From: Saprospiraceae bacterium
GTDB lineage: Bacteria; Bacteroidota; Bacteroidia; Chitinophagales; Saprospiraceae
Assembly (NCBI GenBank): GCA_013214355.1
Contig: JABSSL010000105.1
Span: 1-46,664 of the forward strand
Direction: 5' to 3'
DNA length: 46,664 bases
This document shows, piece by piece, positions 1 to 8,923 of this stretch (within the stretch, counting starts at the first letter, position 1; each line of letters starts with the position of its first letter). The position numbers were made by a program, and so were the translations under genes. Under the pieces are notes generated by a model. The model saw only the letters and a list, made by a program, of their open reading frames with translations, was not told where the DNA came from and did no database searches.

Positions 1-207
1 TTGGTTTTGGACAACTTCCAGGATAAGCCAGCTCAGCTGATCGTCCGGGATGCCTTTGGCAAAACGGTGAGACAGATCGACCTCGATTCTGCGATGGGCG
101 TGAACATGCCGCTGGAAGTACAGGATCTGGCGCCAGGTGTCTACATCATCAGTCTGATTCAAGATCAACGGTTGATGGGGAGCAAGCGATTGGTCGTGCA
201 GCCGTAA
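1..207 (+). CDS. 3' end of a T9SS cargo protein (type A sorting domain)
   Basis: Only the last 68 codons are in the window; the true start lies to the left. The visible residues form the beta-rich tail typical of a T9SS type A sorting domain: a strand around LIVRDAFGKTV, then the hallmark LAPGVYIISL, then a closing strand ending in KRLVVQP. In this family the domain directs export across the outer membrane and is removed or used for surface anchoring. The function of the missing N-terminal part cannot be told. The stop at 205-207 is followed four bases later by a strong hairpin shared with the convergent gene. Confidence 0.85.
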   Translation: MVLDNFQDKPAQLIVRDAFGKTVRQIDLDSAMGVNMPLEVQDLAPGVYIISLIQDQRLMGSKRLVVQP

Positions 208-211
208 GGCC

Positions 212-254
212 GTTCTACATTTCCGAAGTCTTCGAGACTTCGGAAATGTAGAAC
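212..254. terminator. Bidirectional terminator hairpin, 20-bp perfect stem
   Basis: The arms 212-231 and 235-254 are perfect reverse complements over 20 bp, with a 3-base loop (tcg). The hairpin lies between two convergent genes and so could end both transcripts. It contains the stop codon and last 12 codons of the minus-strand TPR-CHAT gene. There is no long U-tract on either side. Confidence 0.8.
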
Positions 255-3200
255 CATTTCTTAACCAGCCAGCCCATGATAAGTAAGACCGGTATACTAA
301 GCCACCACCAAGACCAGCCCGTCCCAACGGCAATCGGTCCAACATCTCCTATCAGTATAAAGGGAGCCCAGTAAAAAGGATGCGCTTTGATATTCGACTG
401 CTCTTCAAGAAAACGAATTTTGGCTTGATGCAAAGCCTCATCCTTTGGTAGGTTTTGCTGAATGTTCTCATAGAACTGATACATCAATTCTTTCGTCGTC
501 TCATCATCAATACTCCAAAGTGTGGTTAAAGTACTCTTGGCCCCCGCATAGGCGAAGCCACGAGCTAAACTAATGATCCCCTCCCCTCTCTGATATTTGC
601 CCAAGCCAGTTTCGCAAGCACTCAGTACCACCATGGCTGCATTGAGCCGCATATCATAAAGATCTCGCGTAAAAAGAACACCTTGATCTTGTTCGATGCT
701 ATCGGGGCTCAGTGCGATATAGGAAAAAGCATCCGCTTTATCATTCAGTACCCCGTGGGTGGCTAGGTGAATGATATTGTAGGCAGGTGCTTCAGCTTTG
801 AATTCCTCCACGGTAGCATACTTGCTCACTTGGGCGGGTTGCATTAATTCCCCAATCCGCTCTACCTCCTGCTGGTTGTAGGCTAATGGATCAAAGGGAC
901 CGTCCTCAGCAAAGCTGGGCGCTATGCCTAAAAAGAATTTCGAAGGCTTAACCTGATAATTAGTTACCATTTGATGAAGTAAAGTAGCGGAGAAGGCATA
1001 GCTGATCTGATGCCGTTTAATGAGATAAGTATAAGACTTAAAGCGAGATATTTTTTCTGGGTATTTCTCCAGCAACAACTCAAAAGGGAGATAAGACAAA
1101 GCTCCATCCGGAATGATGATCAATTCTTGGGGTAAAGCCTGATCTGCCAAAGGGGCAAATACCTTCTCGTAGATACGGTGGGTGTAATCCGCAAATACCT
1201 CTAGGAATATATTAGCCGATTCCGTACTTGCCGTGGGAAAAGCCGTGATGGCTTCCCTTATATTAGCCATCCAACGCTCCAACTGAAAATCAAAAGGAAC
1301 TTTGAATAGTTGCTTCTGATCTGGCGTCAATAAGAAAATATAGAGATGCTCTTGGCCCAAGAAATACTCTATCAGTCCCTTTTCTCCGAAAAGCAATTCC
1401 TTTCTCACCTGTTCACTGCTGATCAACTGCTGATCATATTTCAATTGGTAATATCGAGCGTCCATTTGCTTCACTTCCTCCATCAAGGTTCGATGCTCTC
1501 CCTTCCACTTGGCTATCTCTTGATTGAGCTGAATAATGGAATCCCTACTGTCCGTTTCACTACTACTATTGAGCCAATCGTATCTTCGCTTCTCCCAATA
1601 GCCGATCTTGTCCAGAATCATATTCTCTCGCTCCTTCAGTGTTTCGGGTAAATCATTAAAGTTGAGCCCCTTGGATCGCAACAAAGCATCCAACAAACTC
1701 AGACTCTTACTTTTCTCGAAATGATTAAAGGCAGCCTCCTCCCAATCCTCTCCTGCTTCCCCTTTCTCTATCAAGGCATGTAGGCATGATAAGGCCCCTT
1801 CAAAAATTTCGAAGTTGGAAGCCACTAGAGTCTGGCGAGAAAGATCATCTTCGTAAATCAAACGGGTAGCATCCAAGAAACGGGTAGCTTTCGCATAGGT
1901 TTGGTAGGCTTCCAACAAGGTGGCCTGGTCCTGTGATTTTGCCAATAGACTGCGCGCCTTGGACTGTAACAAAGACAAATAAGCGGCCGGGATTTCCACC
2001 TGATCTTCAGAAAACAGAGACAAACCCTCCTCAGCCACGCTTAGGGCTTGTTGGGGATCCTGTAGTCGGCCATGTGCTAGGCTGATATTATTGAGGTAGT
2101 TGGCCAGTGCTGGGGATCTCTCCGGAAAGCTCGCTTTGGCCACTTCGTAGGCTCGGGTAAAATAAGTGAGCGCTTCTTGGTGTTTGCGCTGGTTATAGTA
2201 AAAGATGCCCAGATTATTGATCGGCAATAAAGTACTGATATGTCCTACCCCAAAGGCCCTTTCCGCAAGGGCCAGCGCCTTCTTGTAATAGTTTTCAGCT
2301 TCGGTAAACTCCTGCAGATCTAAATAGGCATTGCCCAGGTTGATTAGTGATGTACCGAGGTCTGGATCATTTCCTCCTAGTGTCTTAGCTTTAATGCCAT
2401 AAGCCTCCTCCAAATACACTAGACCTTCCTCCAAACGCCCTACTCTCCTACAACTAGTCCCCAGGTTTTCATAGAGCGCAGATAAATACAGTTGATCTTG
2501 GTAAGGACTTTCTTGCAGTACGCGTAGTGCCTCCTGATATATATAAAGTGCATTCCCGTAATCCCCTAGGTTAGCATAGCAATTCCCCATATCATTAAGG
2601 CTCTCGCTGATAGATGAGTGCACCACAAACAAACCAGCGCGCAATTGATAGGCACTGTCATATTGCGATAGGGCTTGGGCATAGCGTCCTTCTTCTTCTA
2701 GGCTATTCCCCATGCGGGTATGCCAATTGGCTAAGTCCATCTGCTGGCTAGGGAAGCGACGGAAGATTTGAATGGCCGACTGATAGGCTTCTCGGGCTTC
2801 CACTAGTCGACCTTGGGCTTGATGGTATCTAGCGATCTGTAACCAACTTCTTCCTAGACTAGGATGTCCATTTGGATATAGCTGGGCTCGCACATCTTTA
2901 GCCTTCTCCGCATACTCAAAACTAGCTTTGAAATCATTTTGGTAAAACCGCAGATCTGCCATGTTATAATAGGAAGAGGCGAGATCGGGGTGAATAGCTG
3001 GAAGTTCTTGTCGCCGCATCCGCAAAGCAGAGGTTAGCCACTTATCGGCAACTCGGTCCTGTCCAATGGCCAAGTAGTAGTTGCCTAGGTTAGAATGGCT
3101 GTTCGCCAGTTCTGGATGCCCCCAATCATAACGCTTTTTCCGAATCTTCAAGGCTTGTTCATATCTATTTTGTGCCAGATTGAAAGCACGCATATTCATA

Positions 3201-3559
3201 TGGTAGTTACCCAAATCATTGTATATCTTCGCCAAATCCAATTCATCTAGATCAGGATCTCCTGTCGCTAGGGTAAGCCCCTTTTGAAACAGCATTAAGG
3301 CCGAATCCAGAGCCGATTGCTCCAAGGCTACATTTCCTAAAATATGATAAGCTAAAATGATTTGGGATGGGTACTCTTGCGGGCTATTCTGGATTTGGGC
3401 CAAAACATTGGTGGCCAACTGCTGAGCCGTGGCGAAATCCGCTTCGCTCAGGGCTTGATCCGCTTGGGTAAGCACAGAATCGATCTTTGGGGGAATATTT
3501 TGGGCTTTCGCCGTAACGTTTAACCAAATAAGGCAACTAAGTAATACAAGCCGGTCCAT
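215..3559 (-). CDS. TPR-CHAT protein with C-terminal membrane anchor (CHAT 1)
   Basis: This 1114-residue protein starts at an ATG (3557-3559) with a signal peptide ending near TAKAQ. Residues about 60-560 are a long row of TPR or kinesin-light-chain-like repeats (LGNYYLAIGQ, NMGNCYANLGDYGNAL). The C-terminal third is a CHAT domain (caspase/separase fold) with its His in HLATHG (H935) and Cys in SACETG (C982). It ends with a hydrophobic segment (about 1082-1100) followed by Lys-Lys and a short tail, so the protein is probably anchored in the inner membrane with TPR and CHAT parts in the periplasm. CHAT proteins are known or presumed proteases that use TPRs to select partners. It is divergent from a sigma/anti-sigma pair. 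The two other CHAT proteins here lack the C-terminal anchor. The substrate is unknown. Confidence 0.9.
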   Translation of the reverse strand: MDRLVLLSCLIWLNVTAKAQNIPPKIDSVLTQADQALSEADFATAQQLATNVLAQIQNSPQEYPSQIILAYHILGNVALEQSALDSALMLFQKGLTLATGDPDLDELDLAKIYNDLGNYHMNMRAFNLAQNRYEQALKIRKKRYDWGHPELANSHSNLGNYYLAIGQDRVADKWLTSALRMRRQELPAIHPDLASSYYNMADLRFYQNDFKASFEYAEKAKDVRAQLYPNGHPSLGRSWLQIARYHQAQGRLVEAREAYQSAIQIFRRFPSQQMDLANWHTRMGNSLEEEGRYAQALSQYDSAYQLRAGLFVVHSSISESLNDMGNCYANLGDYGNALYIYQEALRVLQESPYQDQLYLSALYENLGTSCRRVGRLEEGLVYLEEAYGIKAKTLGGNDPDLGTSLINLGNAYLDLQEFTEAENYYKKALALAERAFGVGHISTLLPINNLGIFYYNQRKHQEALTYFTRAYEVAKASFPERSPALANYLNNISLAHGRLQDPQQALSVAEEGLSLFSEDQVEIPAAYLSLLQSKARSLLAKSQDQATLLEAYQTYAKATRFLDATRLIYEDDLSRQTLVASNFEIFEGALSCLHALIEKGEAGEDWEEAAFNHFEKSKSLSLLDALLRSKGLNFNDLPETLKERENMILDKIGYWEKRRYDWLNSSSETDSRDSIIQLNQEIAKWKGEHRTLMEEVKQMDARYYQLKYDQQLISSEQVRKELLFGEKGLIEYFLGQEHLYIFLLTPDQKQLFKVPFDFQLERWMANIREAITAFPTASTESANIFLEVFADYTHRIYEKVFAPLADQALPQELIIIPDGALSYLPFELLLEKYPEKISRFKSYTYLIKRHQISYAFSATLLHQMVTNYQVKPSKFFLGIAPSFAEDGPFDPLAYNQQEVERIGELMQPAQVSKYATVEEFKAEAPAYNIIHLATHGVLNDKADAFSYIALSPDSIEQDQGVLFTRDLYDMRLNAAMVVLSACETGLGKYQRGEGIISLARGFAYAGAKSTLTTLWSIDDETTKELMYQFYENIQQNLPKDEALHQAKIRFLEEQSNIKAHPFYWAPFILIGDVGPIAVGTGWSWWWLSIPVLLIMGWLVKKWFYISEVSKTSEM

Positions 3560-3954
3560 TCTACTCCTGAAATCTTTTGCCTACCAAAGTAGCAGAAGTA
3601 TTTTGTAATTGCTCTATCTTTGGATGAATATTCGCCAGATACCTAAGGATTAGGATTCTTTGGCCGATTATTCCAAATATAAACCCAAGAAAACCATGAA
3701 ACTTGCTACAAACGGTACGAACCCGTATTTTCGGCTTTCCAAATGCTTAATTGTTTACATTTTAGTCCCAAACATCGTGCAAAATCAGTGCGCTATTTTA
3801 CCGGATGTTTAGACGACCGCATCACTTAACATTTTTCGTCAGTCTTTGTGTACCCATTAGATTCGAACCTAGTTCTCGACTAAAAATCCAGTTTGTCTAA
3901 AAAAATTGAAAAAAATGCCTCCAAGTAGAGGACATTTTAGTTTGTTAAACCCAC
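3560..3954. other. Divergent intergenic region between CHAT 1 and sigma factor 1
   Basis: These 395 bp must carry the promoters of both divergent units. On the plus strand 3615-3622 (TATCTTTG) matches the Bacteroidota -7 consensus TAnnTTTG, and on the minus strand 3674-3681 (CAAATATA read on plus) matches it too. Neither has a convincing -33 TTTG at the usual spacing, and the plus-strand one lies 330 bp from the sigma start, so both are weak candidates. No RNA gene or small coding region was seen. Confidence 0.4.
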
Positions 3955-4548
3955 ATGAATATGATAACGACATTTTCTGACAAGGCTATTATCGAAGCTA
4001 TTGGAGCAGGAGGACAAGAGCGGCAGAAAGCTATCGCCTTCATTTACAGGGACAAAGCCTTAAAGAACCAAATCGTTGCCTTCGTAAAAAACCATAATGG
4101 AAACCATGAAGATGGAGTCGATGTATTTCACGAAGGAATTATAGCTTTTGATAAAAATATCCGCAGGGGAAGTTATAAGGGCGAAGGAAAGCTCAAAGGA
4201 TATCTGTACTCCACCTGCCGATTTATCTGGCTAAACAAATTGAAAAGGAATAAGAAGATCGTTTATACTGAGGAAGAAGCACAACTGGATCAGGTGCTAC
4301 ACGAAAACCCTGAATCCCTTTCCTTGGCCGAAGAGCAAAAAGATTTATTGAGGAAGCTATTAGGCCAGTTGGATACTAAGTGTGGTAAGATCCTAGAACT
4401 TTGGAAACTCTCTTACAGTATGGACGAAATTGCTCAGCAAGTAGGATTAAAAGACGGGAGTATTGCCCGTAGACAAAAGTATAACTGTTACCAAAAATTG
4501 TTACAAATTGTAGACAAAGCACCAAATTTGAAAAACATCTTAAAATGA
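3955..4548 (+). CDS. ECF-like RNA polymerase sigma factor (sigma 1)
   Basis: This 197-residue protein has the two-part layout of an extracytoplasmic-function sigma factor. A region-2-like helix carries DVFHEGIIAFDKNIR (about 58-72), followed by the basic stretch LNKLKRNKK. A region-4-like helix-turn-helix carries YSMDEIAQQVGLKDGSIARR (about 158-177). It would recruit RNA polymerase to a small regulon and is probably held by the membrane protein encoded 7 bases downstream. It is clearly related to sigma 2 at 30297 (shared DxFxE and D.N.R in region 2, YSM.EI in region 4) and not to the more classical ECF factor at 42450. It diverges from the CHAT 1 gene. Confidence 0.88.
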   Translation: MNMITTFSDKAIIEAIGAGGQERQKAIAFIYRDKALKNQIVAFVKNHNGNHEDGVDVFHEGIIAFDKNIRRGSYKGEGKLKGYLYSTCRFIWLNKLKRNKKIVYTEEEAQLDQVLHENPESLSLAEEQKDLLRKLLGQLDTKCGKILELWKLSYSMDEIAQQVGLKDGSIARRQKYNCYQKLLQIVDKAPNLKNILK

Positions 4549-4555
4549 TAATCCC

Positions 4556-5323
4556 ATGGAGGCGAACAATAATCATATCGACCTTATCGAAAAATACCTA
4601 AGCAATGACCTCTCAGTAGAGGAGCAACAAACGTTCGATCAAAAGGTCCATACCGATAGCGAATTTGCCCATGAATTCGAAAAGCGTCAGGCTGCACATA
4701 TAGCTATTGACTTCCTAATCGCAGAATCTCTAAAGAGTGAACTAGAGGCCCTAGAGGAGGAAGAGGAGCAGGGAGGGAAGGTTATTTCCCTACAGAAAAG
4801 AAAAAGAAACCGGATGGTTTTATTATCTTTAGCTGCGAGTTTACTACTGCTAATTGGCTATTTTTCATTGGTTAATACTAGTGGTGACCTGGGAAGTACA
4901 GGACCTCAGTTGGCCGCCGCGAACTACGAAGCTCCAGATTATAATATACGGCGCGGGAATCCCACAGTTGATTTCGAAGACCTTTTGACCAAGGGGATCA
5001 GTGCCTTGAAACAACGAAATTATCAGGCCGCCATAACCACCCTCGATTCAGTCGCACAGAGCAATGAATATTACGTTATTGCACAGTTTTATCTAGCCCA
5101 TGCCTATTACCAGGCAGAGCAGTATACCGAGGCTGAAGTAGCCTTTGATCTCGTCAGTGCCAGCAATGATATTCGATACCAGGAAGACGCAGATTGGTAT
5201 AGCTTATTAGCTTGTCTAGCCAAAGAAGGTAATTGCACCGAAAAAATAGATAGATTGGCTGATGACAATGGGCACTCTTATCAACAACAGGTCATCTCCA
5301 TCCGAGATGGCCTCCAAAACTAA
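4556..5323 (+). CDS. Membrane anti-sigma-like protein with periplasmic TPR
   Basis: The protein has 255 residues. The N-terminal helical part (IEKYLSNDLSVEEQQTFDQK) resembles Bacteroidota anti-sigma regions that lack zinc ligands. An acidic stretch (about 64-72) and a basic stretch (KRKRNR) precede one transmembrane helix at 87-106. Residues about 140-230 after the helix look like two or three TPRs (ISALKQRNYQAAITTLDSVA, AHAYYQAEQYTEAEVAFD). The topology implies a cytoplasmic sigma-binding part and a periplasmic TPR sensor. It follows the sigma gene by 7 bases, and its N-terminus and layout match the protein at 30886. That it binds and silences the sigma factor is inferred from gene order and layout. 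Confidence 0.78.
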   Translation: MEANNNHIDLIEKYLSNDLSVEEQQTFDQKVHTDSEFAHEFEKRQAAHIAIDFLIAESLKSELEALEEEEEQGGKVISLQKRKRNRMVLLSLAASLLLLIGYFSLVNTSGDLGSTGPQLAAANYEAPDYNIRRGNPTVDFEDLLTKGISALKQRNYQAAITTLDSVAQSNEYYVIAQFYLAHAYYQAEQYTEAEVAFDLVSASNDIRYQEDADWYSLLACLAKEGNCTEKIDRLADDNGHSYQQQVISIRDGLQN

Positions 5324-5363
5324 ATTTGCTAATTAATACTCTACCTCAATAAAACTAAAAATC

Positions 5364-6164
5364 ATGCGTAACCAATTTCTACAAACGACTTTATTGCTCC
5401 TTGCACTATGTCTTAGTTCTACCTTGTCCCTTGCGCAAGAAAAGATGTCATTTGAAGAGACACTTTTCAATGTGAAGGAGATCATGAGTACCTCTGATGA
5501 ACAAGCGGCAACAACCCGTCGGCAAGCAAAATTGGATGCCGCATTGGTGGGTTTCCTCGAAACCGACTTCATGACAAAATTTAAGGAGATCAGACTTGAA
5601 GCGGAAAGCTTAGCCGCCACCTTTAAGGCACACCAGATGGACTTTCAAGCCTCTGAAGTAACTAAAGTCAGAAAGTCTTACACGGCCATAGCTAACAAGT
5701 TCAACCTGAAATTGAGAGACATCAAATATGATTTCCTCAATAAGAAGAAGCTCAATATGATCCGAAAATACCCGGATATGTACTCCGGCAACCTGGAGAA
5801 TTCCTTGAGGGAGCTACAGGATGAATATTCTCAAACCTTCGAACGAGACGTGGCCGATGTTACTGGTAGTGACACTTATGCTGCAGGACCTTTGGTAGCC
5901 ATCTTCGGTATCATCAAACTGGCAGTAGAATTCACTGACTATTTGACTCGCGTACGCTATGACGCCCGCCGGATGAAAGAGGAACATCTTGATATGTACC
6001 TTATCGAAGCCTTCAGCTTCCGCCCTTGGGATGATATTATGGCCAGTGAAGGTAATACGGAAAAGCCTTATGAAGAGGAGGAAGAATATTACGATGAGGA
6101 AGAAGAGCACGGACTAAATCCGTTCGGCGAGACTAAAACCAAAAAGAAAAAGAAAAAAAATTAA
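5364..6164 (+). CDS. Secreted protein of unknown function, charged tail
   Basis: I do not recognise a family. The 266-residue product starts with a clear signal peptide ending at LSLAQ. The mature part is mostly predicted helical and rich in Lys, Glu and Asp, with a short more hydrophobic stretch (AAGPLVAIFGIIKLAVEF, about 174-191) that may be buried or a weak membrane segment. The last 30 residues switch from a run of Glu and Asp with Tyr to six or more Lys. The gene lies 40 bases after the anti-sigma gene on the same strand and is probably in its operon, so it may be part of the envelope response or a target of it. The other two sigma/anti-sigma pairs have no homologue of it. Confidence 0.7.
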   Translation: MRNQFLQTTLLLLALCLSSTLSLAQEKMSFEETLFNVKEIMSTSDEQAATTRRQAKLDAALVGFLETDFMTKFKEIRLEAESLAATFKAHQMDFQASEVTKVRKSYTAIANKFNLKLRDIKYDFLNKKKLNMIRKYPDMYSGNLENSLRELQDEYSQTFERDVADVTGSDTYAAGPLVAIFGIIKLAVEFTDYLTRVRYDARRMKEEHLDMYLIEAFSFRPWDDIMASEGNTEKPYEEEEEYYDEEEEHGLNPFGETKTKKKKKKN

Positions 6165-6976
6165 GTACTGTAAAACATAGTAAAACGGAGTACAGGTTAT
6201 TAGTTATTGGTAACTAGTGTATTGTCAAGAAGATAATATTTTTTGCCTTTACTAAGTACCTTACTCCTAGCCACAGCTCCTAAAGGAAAAGGCCTTGTTT
6301 CTTTTTTTTTCGGAGAAATTATTCTAATTTCGGTTTGTAATCCTAGTAAACACCAAATTGAAAATGTGTCTCATCTAAAATTGCGAGCTTATTTATTCTG
6401 AATAACAATCGCACGTTTTACAGACTCATGCTACCGGGCTGCAGATAGATTCGCAGTCATCAATGAACATTCTTGCATCATCACCCAAGTCTTCTAAACG
6501 AAAGATGACGATAAGCGTCACGATAACGTAACTACTGGATTCACAACCCCCTGGTTTTTACTTCGCTTAGCTGCTTGTTAATGAGATTTTGATCAATTGC
6601 TCCTAATTGAGGCTGAATGGTATTGTCCGTACCGATTGATCCTCCTTACAAAAGGCAAAGCAAAATATTTTTTGACTAAGTGGTAACACAGTCCATCGGG
6701 GCTTCATTAATAATCGAATTCACAAAGTTCTTTGAAATAATTTGGCCGGAATTACCCCCCCCTGTTTTAGGGTTACACAATGACGTTTTGAAAAAATCAC
6801 CCCGAAATGTTAAGAAAATCTTAAAATTATTTTTTTGGAGGACATATCCTGACCTCCAATTTACAATAACATGTAAGCAATTAATTTCAATACAGTGGTT
6901 AATCAACCCTTTCGATTTGACCGAAAACTCTGGTAACCAATTCGAAAACATTTAACCTCTAAAAATCACTATTATC
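6165..6976. other. Long non-coding stretch before the subtilisin gene
   Basis: These 812 bp are AT-rich. Two overlapping open frames of about 91 codons on opposite strands near 6676-6955 lack family resemblance or a good start and look like chance. A T-run at 6300-6309 follows a short palindrome (AAGGCCTT) and might end the sigma 1 operon, but the stem is weak. No tRNA, known riboswitch or clear -7 box was seen. Confidence 0.5.
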
Positions 6977-8365
6977 ATGAGAAATTTGTTTTTAACCTTC
7001 TTCTGTCTTGCAATCTGCGCTACTGTTGCATTCGCTCAAGATCCAGGAAACCCTGGAAAATCTGACATCCTTAGCGAGGAAAGCGACCTAGTGAAGGAAC
7101 AAAAATCAAAAACTGCTAAATCAATTGCGCCTAAGGGCACTGAAGTTCCTGTTAAGAAGTCCAAAACCAGTACAGCCAAAAAAATTCCTGGCCAGTACAT
7201 CGTGATTTTGAATGAAGATCAGGCTCAGTTTAAGTCTTTTGCTCAGCAAAAATCCAGTGAAACTAGTCGTGAAAGCCGAGCGGCAGCGGCGAAAAAGCAC
7301 GAGGCTGCTGCGAAAAAGGCTATTATTAAAGCAGCTGGTGAAATGGGCGTTTCTGCAGCAGAAATTGACCAGATCTTTACCGGTGCACAGAGTGGTTTCT
7401 CTGTTAAGTTGAAAAACAAAAAATCTGCTAGCGGTTGGTTTACAAAAGCCAAAAGCTCCAAATCTACCAGTGAAGTAATCGAAGATCAAGAAGTAGAGAT
7501 CTCTGCTCACTCAGTAGAATCCGTTATCGAAGGTAATACTGCCGCGGCTTGGGCACCACAATATGCTGACTATGGTAACTGGGTAGCTGGTGGTTGTAAC
7601 TGTAACGGCTACGGTAAGTGGATCTGGGTATTGGATACCGGTATTGACTTGAATCACCCTGACCTTAACGTAAGAGGTGGTGTATATGCTAGATCTTTTG
7701 TTCCAGGTGAGAATACTGCAGAAGACCTTCATGGTCACGGTACACACGTAGCTGGTATTTCAGCTGGTAAAAATAACAGCTTTGGTGCAAAAGGAATTGC
7801 TTACAATGCTTGGGTTGTACCTGTAAAAGTATTGAATCGCTACGGAAGTGGATCTTGGTCTGGTATCTTGGCTGGTTTGAACCACGTATACCGATATGGA
7901 ATCAGAGGTGACGTAGTTAACATGAGCTTGGGTGGATCTATCAGTGCTTCCGCTCCCCCTACTGCAGTAGAAAGAGCGATCAAGAGACTAGCTAACAGAG
8001 GCATCTACGTTGTAATCGCAGCTGGTAACAGTAGCAAGCATGCAAGAGGAGCTACTCCTGCCCGTGTAAACGGATCTAAGATCTACACTATCGCTGCTAC
8101 TCAAAAGAGTCCATACTGGTGGGCACACAGATTCGCTAGCAACTACTCTAACTACGGTAAGCCACCTGTAGACTTTGCAGCTCCTGGTTCTAGCATCTAC
8201 TCTACCTACAAAAATGGTGGATACGGATACATGTCTGGAACTTCTATGGCAGCTCCAAACTTCGCTGGTGCACTATTGTGCGGAACGAAGAACAAAAAAG
8301 GATACTACTACTACAAAGTCAGTCCTAGCAGCCACAAATTGTACGTAATTCGTGCGAAGAACTAA
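6977..8365 (+). CDS. Subtilisin-family (S8) serine protease with I9 propeptide
   Basis: The protein has 462 residues. A signal peptide ends at AFAQ (21). Residues about 72-145 form an inhibitor-I9-like propeptide (GQYIVILNEDQAQ to FTGAQSGFSVKL). The S8 domain follows with Asp220 (VLDTGID), His254 (HGHGTHVAG), the oxyanion Asn in VVIAAGNSS, and Ser423 (SGTSMAAPNFAG). A Lys/Ser-rich linker (about 145-165) separates propeptide and catalytic domain. It ends 39 residues after the catalytic Ser with no T9SS sorting domain, so it is probably exported by Sec and may stay periplasmic or leave another way. The S8 half favours GGT, GCT, TAC and AAC codons, unlike its neighbours, which hints at strong expression. 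The inhibitor gene downstream has a domain resembling this propeptide. Confidence 0.95.
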   Translation: MRNLFLTFFCLAICATVAFAQDPGNPGKSDILSEESDLVKEQKSKTAKSIAPKGTEVPVKKSKTSTAKKIPGQYIVILNEDQAQFKSFAQQKSSETSRESRAAAAKKHEAAAKKAIIKAAGEMGVSAAEIDQIFTGAQSGFSVKLKNKKSASGWFTKAKSSKSTSEVIEDQEVEISAHSVESVIEGNTAAAWAPQYADYGNWVAGGCNCNGYGKWIWVLDTGIDLNHPDLNVRGGVYARSFVPGENTAEDLHGHGTHVAGISAGKNNSFGAKGIAYNAWVVPVKVLNRYGSGSWSGILAGLNHVYRYGIRGDVVNMSLGGSISASAPPTAVERAIKRLANRGIYVVIAAGNSSKHARGATPARVNGSKIYTIAATQKSPYWWAHRFASNYSNYGKPPVDFAAPGSSIYSTYKNGGYGYMSGTSMAAPNFAGALLCGTKNKKGYYYYKVSPSSHKLYVIRAKN

Positions 8366-8427
8366 ATAGAAGAAGGATAGATTAACAGACGCTCAGCGTT
8401 TGAAGATCTTTAAAAACTGAATCATTT

Positions 8428-8463
8428 AGAACAGCTTCAGGTCAACTGGCCTGGAGCTGTTCT
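8428..8463 (+). terminator. Terminator of the subtilisin gene
   Basis: The arms 8428-8441 and 8450-8463 pair over 14 bp with one wobble and an 8-base loop. The stem lies 62 bases after the stop and is followed by a T-rich stretch (tcttctt). Confidence 0.75.
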
Positions 8464-8923
8464 TCTTAAATAATGGCTCAAAAAAGCTCTCTTTTTGAGG
8501 AAAAGATGTTCACCCTACCGTGCTAGTTGTTTTACCTGCTCAAGTTTCCATCTCAATCTTCTCCTTGCTACTACCGTAGCATTCTCTAGTCTCAAATAAA
8601 AGTTTCTCCATTTAGTAGGTTTCTCGTAAAATGGACTGCCTGATCGCCGTTCTATCCATTTAAGTAGAAAGTCGACCAATTATCCACGATTTCGACTTAA
8701 CTATCCAAGAAGTATTGACCTTTACCCTTGAATCATCGCAAATTTGTCCCGTATACGTAGAAGCCAGCTCCCCTTTATGGCTTTGTCTCAGACTTACTAT
8801 CCCTCAGTTAGCACTAGCACTATCTTTTCCTGTTATTCGTATCTGGTGATCACATCGATCTTGACCTTGGTTTAGCCTAGCGTCATCACCATCCCCTTTT
8901 CATAACTTCTAAAATTCTGCAAC
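8464..8923. other. Non-coding stretch before the inhibitor gene
   Basis: I see no coding region, RNA gene or convincing promoter motif in these 460 bp. With the terminator just upstream, the inhibitor gene most likely has its own promoter here. Confidence 0.45.

Noticed and set aside
6676-6955. Two overlapping open frames of about 91 codons on opposite strands
   Set aside because: One starts at GTG, neither has a recognisable domain, signal or supportive context, and overlapping antiphase frames in AT-rich spacer are expected by chance.
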